A stretch of 64,000 bases of DNA from Gamsiella multidivaricata. Taxonomy: Eukaryota; Mortierellomycota; Mortierellomycetes; Mortierellales; Mortierellaceae. Location: NCBI RefSeq assembly GCF_025024155.1, contig NW_026251803.1, positions 55,487 to 119,486 of the forward strand, given 5' to 3'. The position numbers and the translations under genes were made by a program. This document shows, piece by piece, positions 1-12,474 of the stretch (position 1 is its first letter; every line of letters begins with the position of its first letter). The notes below the pieces were generated by a model. The model made no database searches. It had not been told where the DNA came from and saw nothing but the letters and a program-made list of their open reading frames with translations.

Positions 1-687
1 TACCGAACAGCGACGCTCTCGAAATAGCATGAGTTCGAACTTCGAGAACTTGTCCATTACTGCAGGGAAGACCTTTGGATCCAGTGCGCTGGACACTCCG
101 AGGACGCACAGGTGCGTGAGTTTTAAGGGTTGGTCATCCTCGGAGGGCAGCCGGTTCTGGAGCCTCAGGTGATGGTACATTCTCTCTCGCACCTTACTGT
201 AAGCGCCATCGGCACCAACTAGGATATCACTCCGATATTCCGTCCCATCCGCACATCTGCAGGTCACTCCGCAGTCATTCTCAATGACATCGACTACGGC
301 TTTGTGCAGCAACACCTTCTTAGTTGGGATGCGTGACTTGAGGAGCTCGAAGAGATCGGGACGGGCCATGACGTATCCATAATAACCGTAATGCTTCTCG
401 CCAAAAGTAAAGTCGATGGAGCCGATGTGGGATAGATCGTCATGCTGGAGGTGGAAGGCACCGATAGGTTTGGCGATCTTTTGGATCTCTGGCCAGAGAC
501 CGAGTTGTTCGAGGAGGCGGAGCGAACATGCATTGAGGGCGATGGTGCTACCTATGGTGCGCAGACTGGCAGACCGCTCTAAGACGATGTAGTTGATCCG
601 GGCAGCCTCGAGCATGATGGCTAAGATGAGTCCGCCTATGCCTCCGCCAACGATTGTCACCTTGATGCTTTGTGTCGTTTTTGACAT
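1..687 (-). CDS. FAD-dependent monooxygenase, 5' part (runs off the window)
   Basis: The minus strand is open from an ATG at 685-687 to the window edge (229 codons, no intron needed). The N-terminus reads MSKTTQSIKVTIVGGGIGG, a Rossmann GxGxxG dinucleotide-binding motif. It is followed by the glutamate/arginine-rich region (VLERS), a VMARPDL segment and a late GADGAYSKVRE motif, the GD motif of flavoprotein hydroxylases. Enzymes of this fold (zeaxanthin-epoxidase/salicylate-hydroxylase type) use NAD(P)H and O2 to hydroxylate or epoxidise small aromatic or isoprenoid substrates. The substrate cannot be read from this fragment. The C-terminal half lies outside the window. The gene is transcribed away from myosin-I, with about 1.3 kb between the two starts. 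Confidence 0.85.
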   Translation of the reverse strand, partial: MSKTTQSIKVTIVGGGIGGLILAIMLEAARINYIVLERSASLRTIGSTIALNACSLRLLEQLGLWPEIQKIAKPIGAFHLQHDDLSHIGSIDFTFGEKHYGYYGYVMARPDLFELLKSRIPTKKVLLHKAVVDVIENDCGVTCRCADGTEYRSDILVGADGAYSKVRERMYHHLRLQNRLPSEDDQPLKLTHLCVLGVSSALDPKVFPAVMDKFSKFELMLFRERRCSV

Positions 688-1750
688 ACGAGCGTTTTGT
701 GCGAGTATGTGTGTATTGGGCTTTGAAGTCAAAGGTGCGAACCGAAAGGGAGAGAGTGTAGGCTGAACAGGGCTGAGGAACGGGACGCGAGAAAATGAAA
801 GCAGAGAACAGAGGATGAGGAGAGGAAAAGTACAGATCATGAAGGTTGCATGGCGGGAAGTACCAGGTCTGGAGTGCTTATATATGGATAGCACTGCAGA
901 CAGGGGAAGAGACCTTCATCTAGAACGATATTGACAGCACAAGTCCCTTTAGTTTCTATACTAAGAAGGCCTATCGACTCTGTGCCTATCATCTCCTCAA
1001 GACACGCGCATCTTTCTTTCCAAAGATGGCAGGTCTTTCTATGGCGCGCGCGTTCATCCGCAGCCAAATCGTCACAAACATAGCCCACCTTTATTCGCCA
1101 CCAAACGGTTGTGCGCACAATCAACCAGCCTCAATGAGACAATCGGCGGTGGCCAGAGCGAACCTGCGCCTTCAATTATTGCTTATAATACCATCATCAT
1201 TATTGCCACTATATTCGCTTCAGAGGGCTGAGTCCTCCGGTGGTAGGAGAAGGATAGGTGGATCGGATCATTTGTATATGTAGATCGTCCATGTCCTTAG
1301 GTGTTCCCTCATGCTTCATACATGTAACTGTTGCCGATTCTCTCCCCTAAGAGCTGGAGGTGAGTTACATTGATTATGTCTTGAGGGCCAAGGCTCCTCA
1401 GACAGCCATCAATATTGGTAAACAATAGATGCCTGACTTTGCGGCAGCCTTGGGACCGCTGCCTTAAATGAGCAGGCGATATGGATGCGGACACGGAAAT
1501 AGATCCCTAGGCTGCTGGTATCCCCTCGTGCAAGGTCGTCCCTCGATACGCGCTTTTCTTGGTATGTGCAGTATATTGGTCATGTTCTTGAGGGCCTTCG
1601 AGGAGCAGGTCCCCTCTTGCCTATCATTGGCGCAGAGGCATCCTGTGTGTCTGCTGAGAGCTGTGTTCTGCGGAGGAGGTCCAAATGGACTGACCCCGCA
1701 ATTTTACGGCCGTGCCTGAACTGGAGTACAAGTACTCTGAAACGTCATTC
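688..1750. other. Intergenic region, no gene supported
   Basis: Open frames here are short, overlap on both strands and show no recognisable domain, splice chain or codon pattern. The segment lies between two divergently transcribed genes and probably holds their upstream regions. Confidence 0.5.
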
Positions 1751-1980
1751 GTTTTCACAAAACACGCTTTCCAACGCTCCATCTTCCCCCAACTCTGCTC
1801 ATCCTTCCATCCTTCTCATCTCTCTCCATTCTACCAGACCTTCTCCAGCCCCCCTCCTCCTCCCCCTCCCCCTCCCTCTCTCCCACCACCCGCTCCTCCT
1901 TCTCAAACCTCCTTCCTGAACCAACCCCGTCCCTACTTATCTTTCCTGCACCCGTCAGGTCTATCGTATAAACAGTCATT
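1751..1980 (+). promoter_or_regulatory. Pyrimidine-rich leader/promoter of myosin-I
   Basis: A strongly C/T-rich tract at about 1770-1925, with runs of CCTCC and CCCTCC, is followed by an AT-richer stretch with GTATAAACAG just before the ATG at 1981. CT-rich tracts next to the transcription start are common in highly expressed fungal genes. The transcription start itself is inferred. Confidence 0.45.
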
Positions 1981-4900
1981 ATGGTAATGAACGTCGTCTC
2001 TCACAAGTGCGCACTGCTGCACACCGCTCCCGGGAAGACTTCTCCAAAGAGGGGCCCGCCCACGTCTAAGCAAAGGCCCCTGTCACCACTTGTCGCTGAT
2101 AATACTGCTTGCCTCTCTGCTGCATGTAGGCGCCAAAGTCGAAAAAATCCAGCGCGCCACAAAAGGCCAACTTTTTCCAGGAAAGCGTTAAGAAAAAGTC
2201 GGCCGGAGTGAGCGATATGACCTTGCTGACCAAGATTCAAAATGAAACCATCAATGAGAACCTGAAGAAGCGATTCGAGAACCAAGAGATCTACGTAGGA
2301 ACCTGTCAATGATATTTTCCAATGGCATGTTTGATCTGCTTCAGTGCTCTCCACGGTTCATGGTCTATTCATGGATTCGTAGAGCTATTGAATGGATTCC
2401 TCTCAATCATTGATCCGTTCATACTTTCGGCTGCCTGCACGGCTCTACTGTTTTTTTTAGACATACATCGGACATGTGCTGATCAGTGTGAACCCTTTCC
2501 GCGATCTCGGGATCTACACGGACGAGGTCTTGAAGAGCTATCAGGGCAAGAATCGTCTCGAGGTATGATGATGACGCTTTTGTTTGTGCTCTGACTTGTG
2601 TTCTGTGGGAGAATTGGCAGTGAGAACAATGTTGAGAAGCAGAAAGTATTTTGGCCTTGTGGAACCTAAATTATGGAGGAAAGTATGTTGACAGTCTGAC
2701 GTCTTCTTCATATGAGTGAAGGTGCCGCCCCACGTCTTTGCCATCGCAGAAAGCGCCTACTACACAATGAACGCGTACAAGGAAAACCAGTGCATCATTA
2801 TCAGTGGAGAATCTGGAGCTGGAAAGACTGGTAAGAGAGCAAGTTCTGTTGCCAGCGCATGCGGTCCAAACGCTCCGGATCACGAATATTAAACTAACCA
2901 GTGTCACTGAAATGTATTTTTGCCTATTCTACTTGCGATGTACACAGAGGCTGCCAAACGGGTAAGTTGCTGCTTCAGATCATCTCTCAAAGTAATCGAA
3001 ATGTGTGAGGTTAACCATTTACTGTGCTGGCCTATTGGATCACGTTCATGCTTGTAGATCATGCAATATATTGCCACAGTCTCTGGAGGAGAGTCTTCGC
3101 AAATCAAGGAGATCAAAGATATGGTTCTAGCAACCAATCCTCTATTGGAATCGTTTGGATGCGCTAAGACGCTGAGAAACAACAACTCGAGTCGCCATGT
3201 AGGAGCCGTTCGGTTTTCGTGTTGCGGATGAGCGTTGCAATGTACCGTTTTTTATGAGGCTAACAATGAACTCTCTCCTGCATGGATATGGCATACCATA
3301 GGGTAAATACTTGGAAATTCAGTTCAATTCTCAGGGCGAACCAGTTGGAGCCGTTATCACCAATTATCTTCTGGAGAAGGTTCGGTCATTGGCCTGCATA
3401 AATGCAAATATATGGTGCATGATGAACTCCAGAGGCAACTTTGAGCACAATTAGAATTGACGTTTTGGACTCTTTATTCTCTTCATCGCGCTAGAACCGT
3501 GTCGTTGGGCAGATCGAGAACGAGAGAAATTTCCACATCTTTTACCAATACTGCAAAGCAGCACCCTCAAACTATCAAGGTATATTTCATCGGCATCCGT
3601 TGTTTTTGTAGTCGTTACCGTGTTCAAGCGCAGCAACTGATCTGTACTCTATCCAAATTCACAGAGCAATTTGGCATGACGGGACCTGAAAGTTTCCTGA
3701 TCACCAATAGAAGCGGATGTTTGAGCGTGGACGGTATCGACGATGTTCAGGACTTTAACGAGACACTGGTACGCGAAGCTAGATGTAATCGATGCATGAA
3801 TTGGCAACAAGCTGAGCATTGCTGACCAACGCTGCTTAACTGTTCGTCGCCTTATAGCAAGCCATGGGTGTCATTGGACTTTCACAGCAGGAGCAGGATG
3901 AGATTTTCCGCATGCTGGCTATTATTCTGTGGCTCGGAAATGTCCAGTTTGTCGAGAACGACGGAGGGTACGCCCAGATCGCCGATAATGAAGGTATGGG
4001 ATCCAACTACGGATTTACAATGTTGCGAAGGGTCATTGTCCATCAAAGACAGGCCGAGCATTAAGTATTTTTTTCTTTGTCTGCTACCTTTGCTTCCAGT
4101 GATTGCCTTTATTGCATACATCATGGAGGTGGATGCTGAGATGCTGATCAAGACCCTAACCATCCGTGTCGTGGAGACTCAGCGTGGTGGACGACGCGGG
4201 TCCATTTTTGAGTCTCCTCTCAATTGCGTTCAGGTACCATTACCTTCTCAGCATTCACACGATTGACACTCAACCTTCAGGATGGCAACAGCGGTACTAA
4301 CGTGCAAAGGACTCGACCAATTCCCTGGAAATTATCAATTTAAATGCTAGGCTAGTGCAGTCCGAGATGCGCTTTGCAAGGCCATCTATAACAACTTGTT
4401 CGAGTGGATTGTCAGCCGTGTCAATGTGTCGCTGCGTCAACGTGGGGCCCATGCCTACACTATTGGGGTTTTAGATATCTACGGATTCGAGATTTTCGAG
4501 GAAAACTCGTTCGAGCAGCTCTGCATCAACTACGTCAACGAGAAGCTGCAGCAGATTTTCATCGAGTTGACCCTGAAGACGGAGCAGGAGGAGTACGTTA
4601 GGGAGCGTATCCAATGGACTCCGATCGACTTCTTCAACAATAAGATTGTGTGCGACCTTATTGAGGAGAAGCGTCCTCCTGGAATCTTTGCTGCCATGAA
4701 TGATGCCTGCGCGACTGCACATGCGGATTCGAACGCTGCGGATAACTCTCTTGTTCAGAGACTGAATGGGCTCTCGTCCAACCCTCATTTTGAGTCGCGC
4801 GGCGCCTCGTTCTTGGTGAAGCACTATGCGGGTGATGTGATGTACCAGATATCAGGAATGACCGACAAAAACAAGGATCTGCTCTCGAAAGACATCTTGA

Positions 4901-7597
4901 CTACGATTGCCTCGACCAGCAACCAGTTCCTTGCCGGCCTGTTCCCTGAGCCGGTCGACGTTGACAACAAGAAGCGTCCCCCTACCGCTGGTGACAAGAT
5001 CAAGTCTTCTGCAGGTCTTCTCGTCCAGAACCTGATGCAGTGCACGCCTTCGTACATTCGCACCATTAAACCCAACAGCAACAAGTCACCTACGGAATTC
5101 GATTCCAAGATGGTTCTTCATCAGGTCAAGTACCTGGGACTCTGCGAGAACATTCGTGTCCGCCGCGCGGGCTTCGCCTCCCGTCAGACGTACGAGAAAT
5201 TCTTGGAGCGATTCTATCTGCTCTCACCAAAGACCTCATATGCAGGAGAATATACCTGGCAAGGAGATCCTCGAAGCGGCGTTGAGCGCATCCTGAAGGA
5301 CACAAGTGTCGCGCCCGAGGAGTGGCAGATGGGAACAACCAAAGTCTTTATTCGCCACCCCGAAACTCTCTTTGCGCTTGAGCATCTACGCGACCGCTAC
5401 TGGCACAACATGGCGATCCGTATCCAGCGAGCTTGGAGAAACTATATGAAATACAAGAATGAATGTGCTACACGCATTCAGCGGTGTTGGAGGAAGAACA
5501 AGGACCAGATTGGATGGCTGCAGCTCCGTGATTACGGCCACCAGGTTCTTGCGGGAAGAAAGGAACGCAGACGGTTCTCGCTCGTCAGTATGCGCCGCTT
5601 CTTAGGAGACTATCTCGGAGTCAACAACAAGGGCGGACAGGGTCAACTCATCAAGGAGGCCATCGGTATCTCTGGTACTTGAACAAGCGATATCGCTAAT
5701 GACAGCGTCTCCACAACACTGGGTTGTTCCACAGTTTCGTCACTAACGAGCGGTGTTCTCCTATTTGTACTAGATAATGACTTCTGTGTATTCTCTGCCA
5801 GAGTGCAGCTGCTCGTTGCTCGCGCGATGCGCTCGAGTAAGCCCAGCCCAAGGACATTGGTTCTTGTAAGTGTTTTTTCTCATACCCTACACATGTCTCG
5901 CCACTGCAAACCAGGTCCTTGTTCTTAGTCCTGACGCTATGAGCTCTCCGTATCTTTAGACTGCGTCGAATATGTATCTTGTCGTTTCTCAGCTAGTCGG
6001 CAAGGTGCTCACCATGAAGTGCGAGAGAACTGTCATGCTCAATGCTATCAAGGCGGTGTCGATTTCGAACCTTCGCGACGACTGGATGGTAAGGAACTGA
6101 TAGTACCCATTGGGCAGGAAGACTCTACGGTCAATCAGACCGATCTAATTTTACGCGGCTCCTCTATGCTATACCAGGTCTTTTCTATCGACACCATGAA
6201 TCCGGAGGAGGGTGACATTGTCCTCGAGTGCGACTTTAAGACGGAGCTCATCACCCATTTACTTCAACGATCTGGCGGACGCATTGGCGTCAATGTTGGA
6301 CCTCAGTAAGTTCAGCAAAAATATGATTTCGTCCACATATCTGGGGCACATTAGTTTGGATTCTAAGCATTTTGTACTATCTAATAGGTGCGAATACACT
6401 AAGAAGAAGAACAAGACCGGAACTATCAAGTTTGTCAAGGACGACCGCATCAAAACTGAGACTTATAAGAGCCATGTTGTCACAGTTCCCAGCGGCGAGC
6501 CTGCAGACAGCCCCTCATGGCCTCCTTGTGGAGGTATTGCCAAGCCTCCACGACCCATCACATCGGGCAAGCTAATCCGAAAGGGCGGCCCCTCGAAGGC
6601 GAGTTCGTCTCAGGGCGCTCGTCGTCCTCCAGCCGCCACTAAAGCTGCGACGCCTACAAGTCCACGTGCCTCTGTGCAGGCACCCGCGCGCACATCCATT
6701 GTGTCGAGCGGGTCTTCAACAGTCGCATCTGCCAAACGCCAGGCCCCACCGCCTCCACCACCCGCTCCGGAGGCTGCTCCATCGCCGCCTGGCAAGCCCA
6801 TGTACAAGGCCGTGTACAATTTTGAATCCCAGGACGCGGGCGAGGTTTCATTTGTCAAAGATGATCTTATGGAGATTCTGGAGAAGGACGAGAATGGATG
6901 GTGGCTGGCCAAGAAGGACGGCAAGGAGGGCTGGGTCCCGAGCAACTACTTGGTCGAGGTACCCGTTCCCAAACCCGCTCCCGCCCCGCCAAGTCTCCCT
7001 GCGAAGCGTCAGCCTCCTCCTCCCCCTGCAGCACCAGCTGCCGTAGCAGCAAGCACATCGAAGACAAGCTTTGCCAACAGTTCTCCAGCGACGACTCGGC
7101 ACACAGCGATTTCAACTAACGAGGATCGGGCACCTATAGCTGCGACTAGCAACACGAATGCTCTTCATGCAGGATTCGGCGGGCCCGGTAACGTTGGAGG
7201 TGTGCCAGGATGGAAGGTGGCCCTCGAAGCCAAGAAGGCGGCCGCGGCGGCTGCAGCTGCCGGTGGCTCCCACACAGCTCCAGCTCCAGCTCTTGCAGCG
7301 AGTTCAAGTCCTATGCCGGCTGCTCGTCGCCCTGCACCTGCGGTCGCGGCCAAACCGTCAACTGGACCCAAGCCCGTGGTTCCGCCACGTGCACCCGTTG
7401 CAGGACCAAAGCCCACTATCCCAGCCAGACCTGCTACTGGTGGAAAGTCTCTGCAGGAAATTGTAAGTTTTTTGACGTTTTTGCTTTTGTCGAAGGGATA
7501 GTATGTCAATGATCGACAAAATTTCTCATTTCATGGCCCTCTTTATTGGTGTTATTGTTTATAGCTTGCGGCTCGCCGTCAGCATAATGATGACTAA
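1981..7597 (+). CDS. myo1: Class-I myosin heavy chain with TH1 and SH3 tail
   Basis: This actin motor drives endocytic actin patches and polar growth. The exon chain is 1981-1983, 2130-2294, 2461-2562, 2722-2830, 2948-2961, 3058-3198, 3302-3379, 3495-3579, 3665-3768, 3858-3993, 4100-4233, 4351-5674, 5774-5865, 5960-6088, 6178-6305, 6388-7462 and 7565-7597. It closes to 1283 codons plus stop with every intron GT-AG. The motor spans residues 1 to about 700: P-loop GESGAGKT at about 119-126, switch-II region DIYGFEIFE, and Ser347 in RRGS exactly 16 residues before DALCK, the TEDS site phosphorylated by PAK kinases. Two IQ motifs ([20 protein letters not shown]) come next, then a membrane-binding TH1 domain (about 745-950), proline stretches and an SH3 domain (about 1052-1104). 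The C-terminus ends [10 protein letters not shown], without the acidic tryptophan tail that binds Arp2/3 in many fungal orthologues. The start is an ATG-only exon; no other ATG joins this frame cleanly. Confidence 0.93.
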
Positions 7598-8048
7598 AGC
7601 GCTGAGGTTATGAGAGACTGTTTGTAGACAAGGAGTGTTATTAATGCAACAATGAAAGAGAGGATAGGACCTCATATTCATCATGGTCTAGAGGATGCTT
7701 GTTCTTTACTCCCGATTCCAATGTTTGTTTGGCAGCATTCTGTATTTAGTACGCTGGGGTCTTTTGTTTACATGCGCAGACATATTACCTATCAGGGTGC
7801 TCCTTACACGCGCCGTGTATATGGGGCAAATGACACGCGTAGAGACTGCCACGTTGATACTTTTCGAATGTATCCGAAGTGGACGAGGCTTTCGACTCTT
7901 ACAAATCATGGAGTGGTCATCTGCTAATACGCTTGACCCTCTTATTGGCTACCAAGGAGTCGACGAAGTGTGCGATTGATCGCTCGACAGCCCTCTGAAC
8001 TATTTAAAAGTGCTTGGTAGTTTTATCAGAGATACAATTTTAATAATC
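7598..8048 (+). other. Myosin 3' flank and GST promoter
   Basis: No gene is supported between the myosin stop and the GST start. CTATTTAAAAG at about 7999-8009, roughly 40 bp before the GST ATG, is a possible TATA-like element. Confidence 0.4.
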
Positions 8049-9009
8049 ATGATTCACAAGTTTAATTCCGATGCAGAGACGGCCTTCAATGGCGCATGTT
8101 TTCGTCAAGACAGCACGTTCAAGCTGCTCTACTTTCCGCTCCATGGCACTGCTTATGCCCCGCGATTGATTCTGGCCATGACAGGCGCAAAGTTTGAGAG
8201 CATCTTCCCCACTGTAGGCGGATCATACAAAAGGGCTTAATTAATTTGTGTGTGTTATGTCCCCTAGCAGTTTTTGACCGGAGAATCTCTTTCATTTTCT
8301 GTAATATAGGATTGGGTTGCAAAGGAGCAGAAAAGTGTTCCGTTCGAGGTCCTTCCAGTGCTCTACGAGACCCTTCCAGCGAGCGCAGAGGGTGCGGAGG
8401 ATCAGATCCTTGAGATTCCTGAGAGCGAGGCGATCGAGCGGTACTTGGCGCGCAAGTTCAATCTCCTGGGCGATACACCGTGGGAGGAGATGAGGATTGA
8501 CGCGTTTGTGTCATCGACAAAGACACTGATCTACCTGGCTTTTTCGCGTGTCCCGACCGTCCGCGACCCTGTGCAGAAGCAGGAGATGGTCGAGCAACTG
8601 CTTGAGAAGGCTATCCCCAAGTGGGTCGGGCTCCATGAAAGGTACCTGAAGGCCAATGGCACAAACGGACATTATGTCGGACTCAAGGTACGTGCAGAGG
8701 GGACCCGGAAAAAGAGGCGTTTCCCAAAGTCCAGATCCTACTGCTGACGATGACATGGTACCGCTCTATTTCTTCTCTGTTCAACAGCTTACATTGGCTG
8801 ATATTAGGGCTGTGATTGTGATTCAGATGATTCTGGCCCTGACCGAGAACCGAGTTATTTCCGCAGAGTCGACGCCTGCGCTTTGGAAGTTGTGGCAGAC
8901 GATGAACGAGATCCCGTCGTATGTGATCTGGAAAGAGAGCGCGGGCTACAGGCAGCTGGATGCCGGCTACCAGATATTCATCAAGACCCTTCTGCCACCC
9001 AAGGAGTGA
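8049..9009 (+). CDS. Glutathione S-transferase (sigma/alpha-like)
   Basis: The exons are 8049-8213, 8310-8687 and 8788-9009 (765 nt, 254 aa), with GT-AG introns and all junctions in frame. The N-terminal thioredoxin-like domain begins with FKLLYFPLHGTAYAPRL, which places a tyrosine where GSTs use it to activate glutathione. It continues to PVLYE and the ESEAIERYLA stretch, the usual glutathione gamma-glutamyl binding motif (E/D-S-x-AI-x-RYLA). The C-terminal helical domain carries LADIRAVIVI, the N-capping region of helix 6. The likely role is cytosolic conjugation of glutathione to electrophiles. I take the first ATG (8049) as start; the frame is also open a little further upstream but has no earlier ATG. 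A poly(A) signal AATAAA lies at 9081-9086. Confidence 0.88.
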
Positions 9010-9846
9010 TAATTATCGGGGACGCGGTGCGCTACCGCGCTCTCTAGATATTAGGCAGCTTTTGCACTAAAAACTGTTAAAATAAATATCCAATGGCGAG
9101 AAAAAAAAAGGAACGATAGAAGAGTGGTCTGGAGTCAAGAGCATAGAAGGACCGACCATCGTAAAGTGCAGGGTGAAATATGGATACTGAGAGGACTCGT
9201 ATCGCATCGACCTTGACATCTCAGATGAGGCGATCGACGGTACTTGATCTGTCGGTGTTGCGCTACGGTTCCACAAATCTCGCATACAGGTATTGGAGGT
9301 GCTATCGTCGCCATCGATGTCCGGTCTGCTGAAGTCAACGCTTTTACCACCGTCGCCATTGTCGCAACGTTCGCCACTGCTGCCACCATTGTCGCCGGCG
9401 TGCTGTCCATCGCTATCGTTCGTTCATAATTCATCAAGCTTGGGCTCGATAGCTTTCGCCCAACACTCAACGCTCCTTTTTGCGTCCCCCATGCAGCCTC
9501 TGAATTGGGCGCGCTCCGAAATCGTTGTCTAAATTGTACCGAACCCTAAAAGCTCCCGGTGCTGTGCTCGATAGTTCCTTTTGATAACCTTATCTGGCTC
9601 CTCAAATTGTTCTCTTAGGCTTGTTTGGCAGCATTTGAGGCGTACATCGTGAAATAAATGGCATGACTATCGACATTACGCCAAAAAAAGTGGCAATGTC
9701 AAGAGCGATGCTTATGGTGCTTTAGTATTGCTTGTCGAATAACATCGTTGCTGTTTACCAGGCCTGGACATAGATTTCAAGACAGATCCCTACCTCAAAT
9801 CTCGAACTTCGTTGAGGTTAGGCCTGTTCACCTTTCTAGCTGATTG
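9010..9846. other. Intergenic, no gene supported
   Basis: It contains the GST poly(A) signal and a stretch of short GTCGCC-rich repeats at about 9300-9415 that creates spurious alanine/threonine-rich frames. No homology or splice chain was seen. Confidence 0.4.
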
Positions 9847-10332
9847 TCATGCCTCCTCCTGGGACTTTGTATGCTCTACCTCTACTTCAGCGTCAAAGGG
9901 ACTCATTACAATATATTGATTCAGAGAGGTTGTGATAAGACACAGAGCAAAAGTGGACTCCTCACAGGATCTTCGCGACCGGATGTTGCCATGTCGACAC
10001 TGAAGTCGTGGTTGCAATAGTAGCAGCTGTTGTCTAGACATTCTTTGGTTGGTGTATAATTGAGGGATTTGCTGCGGATGAAGGGCTCCAAAGGACCTGA
10101 TGAAGCCATGCGTTTTGCTTTGTCGACCACCGCCACCAATCTTAGCAACACTTCTAGGATATGGAACGTGTGCCACTCGGATGCTCTCATGAGCGGCTGA
10201 GACACTTTGCTGGGCCTTACCCTGCGTCGAACTGCAAGGTAAAAGTGGGCCCATCTTAGGGCTGGAAGCTTGGGGAGACATGAGATAGATAGGTCGCAGC
10301 AAATAGATCAGATTCGCTGTATATGTAGACAT
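9847..10332 (-). CDS. Hypothetical protein, doubtful
   Basis: A single-exon frame of 161 aa starts at an ATG at 10330-10332 and is divergent from DDI1, whose ATG lies 196 bp away. The product is rich in Ser, Arg and Gln, with a C-terminus of acidic and basic residues ending SQEEA. I recognise no domain, signal peptide or membrane helix. Codon use does not clearly set it apart from chance. It could be a genuine small gene sharing the DDI1 promoter region or simply an open stretch. Confidence 0.25.
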   Translation of the reverse strand: MSTYTANLIYLLRPIYLMSPQASSPKMGPLLPCSSTQGKAQQSVSAAHESIRVAHVPYPRSVAKIGGGGRQSKTHGFIRSFGALHPQQIPQLYTNQRMSRQQLLLLQPRLQCRHGNIRSRRSCEESTFALCLITTSLNQYIVMSPFDAEVEVEHTKSQEEA

Positions 10333-10527
10333 GCCAGGGTGTAACGGCGCTATGCTAGACGATCTGCTGCAGACAAAAAGACAGGTCACGTTTTGTTCCT
10401 CCGCGTACGCGTTTTGGGCCCTGTCTCCTTTGTTCCCTCCCTTTCCTTCTTATTCAGTTGTTCTCCACATAGTCATCGTTCATCTCTTTCGCACCGCACC
10501 ACAGTACCCATAAACCCCACCTTCAGA

Positions 10528-12474
10528 ATGCGTATTTCTATTCTCACCGACCAGGGTGACATTCACACCATTGAGGTCGATTCGCAAATGGAGCTCGAGA
10601 ACATCAAGGCTCTCCTCGAGGCTGACGTACGTCAGTCAACACCATCTCTGTCTGCTTTGGGTCCACGATACCTCTTACATAGTGCTCCTAACACTGTAGA
10701 CTATCTCCTACATGGCGATTAGTGTCATATTCCAGCAGACGAGCAAGTGCTTATCCACAATAATGTTGAGTTGAAGGACCCGAAATCAACTCTCGAGGGC
10801 AACAGCGTCGCACAGGACGACATCTTGACCCTTCAGAGGCGATCCAAGAAGCAGCGCACGACTGATATTGCATCGATCGGTGCAGGGGCCGGCGCTGGAC
10901 CGTCCATTCGGCCCGGCCAGATTTCTCGGAGTGGTGGCGATCCGCATGACGCCGAGCAGATCCGACAGCATATCATTAGCAATCCTAATATGCTCCGTCA
11001 ACTGCGTGAGGTAATAGACGGCAGAAAAAAGAAAAAAGAAAAAAAAAAAAGAGACAGACGGTGGAAGGGTGAAAGGTATTTGGCGAGTAGAGTCGACATT
11101 TCTCTTACAAAAACTTTGGTCATACTGCAATAGACACAACCTGAACTGGCAGCGGCTGCTCAGAACGATCCTAACCGCTTCCATGAAATGATCCGCGAGT
11201 TGGACGTGCAGAGACGTAGCGCCGAAATGGCCCGCATTCAGGAAATCGTATGGTGTTTTATTCTTTCATTCACCGTTTCGTTGACTTGCTATGTGCTTAT
11301 CAGGTGTACTATTAAGTCGTCTCTGTATATTTCCATCTGTGGACAAGTTAACAAAAAAAAGGCCACACTTCCTTCTACTAATAGAATCAACTCAACGCAG
11401 ATCCGTTCGATATGGAGGCGCAGAGGCGAATCGAAGAGGCTATTCGACTGGAAAACGTAGCAGCGAATATGGAGGCGGCCATGGAATATAATCCAGAATC
11501 CTTTGGCCGCGTGACAATGCTCTATATCGAGGCTGAGGTCAATGGACATCCTGTCAAGGCTTTTGTGGACTCTGGTGCACAGGCTACTATCAGTAAGCAG
11601 GACAAAGACGGCGTATTTCTGTGCTCTATCTACTGATTATTCTAGGTGCTGAGATGTTGCTTGCTGATGGAGCCGACGGTCTTTCTTGCATACTTAGTGA
11701 GTCCCGAGTGTGCGGAAGCATGTGGCATTATGCGTCTAGTCGACACGCGGTTTGCGGGCATTGCTCGAGGAGTCGGTGTTGCCAAGATTTTAGGACGTGT
11801 TCACAGTGCCCAAATCCGTGTGGGCAAGGATCTATTTTTGGCATGTTCATTCACCATCATGGAGGGCAAGGGGGTTGATCTGCTGTTTGGGCTGGACATG
11901 CTAAAACGACACCAGGCGTGCATTGACCTGAAGAAGGATTGTCTGATCATCAACGATACGGAAGTCAGGTTCCTGTCTGAGCACGAGCTGCCAAGCAGCG
12001 CCAGGGAAAACTCAGAGCTCACGCCCGAGGAGCTCGCCGCAATTGGGAAACCCGAGAATGCACAGACGTCGTCATCGTCATCTTCAGCCCCTGACGCTGC
12101 ACAGGCAAATACAGCGTCCAGTTCAGCACTATCATCGACTCCTGCCCCAGGCGCTACCGCGGCGGTCCCTCGGCCTACAACTAACGCTACCTCGGCGCCG
12201 GCTCAGACTGCGACAGTTGCCTCTGCCGCTGCGCCTGCAGGTAAAGGGCACAGACGGCGGCACGCTATCGATTGATACTGGTTGTTGATTGGAACATCTG
12301 GCCTAACTCACTCGAGTTATTTCTTTGCCTGACATTAACATTGCACAAATAGGAGCACACCCTGAAGAGCACATTCAGTCATTGATGGCACTGGGTGCCA
12401 CACGCCCCGAGGTCATAGCTGCTTTGGATGCCGCAGGTGGTAATGTCGATGTTGCTGCAGGTTTTTTGTTTTAG
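10528..12474 (+). CDS. DDI1: DDI1-like ubiquitin shuttle protease (UBL-RVP-UBA)
   Basis: The exons are 10528-10626, 10723-11010, 11134-11247, 11385-11592, 11698-12240 and 12353-12474 (1374 nt, 457 aa), all GT-AG and in frame. The N-terminal ubiquitin-like domain starts [20 protein letters not shown] helical linker follows ([12 protein letters not shown], then [13 protein letters not shown]). Next is the retroviral-type aspartic protease domain with [12 protein letters not shown], whose Asp229 is the catalytic residue of the DSGA motif, and [14 protein letters not shown]. After a Ser/Ala/Pro-rich linker the protein ends in a UBA domain ([18 protein letters not shown] to AAGFLF). Ddi1 proteins bring ubiquitylated substrates to the proteasome and cleave heavily ubiquitylated clients such as Nrf1 in animals. 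All three modules are intact. Confidence 0.94.

Noticed and set aside
7165..7509. Antisense frame over the myosin proline-rich tail
   Set aside because: It mirrors GC-rich Pro/Ala codons of the sense strand and has no independent support.
9244..9429. Ala/Val-rich plus-strand frame
   Set aside because: Produced by short GTCGCC-type repeats; no domain and no gene context.
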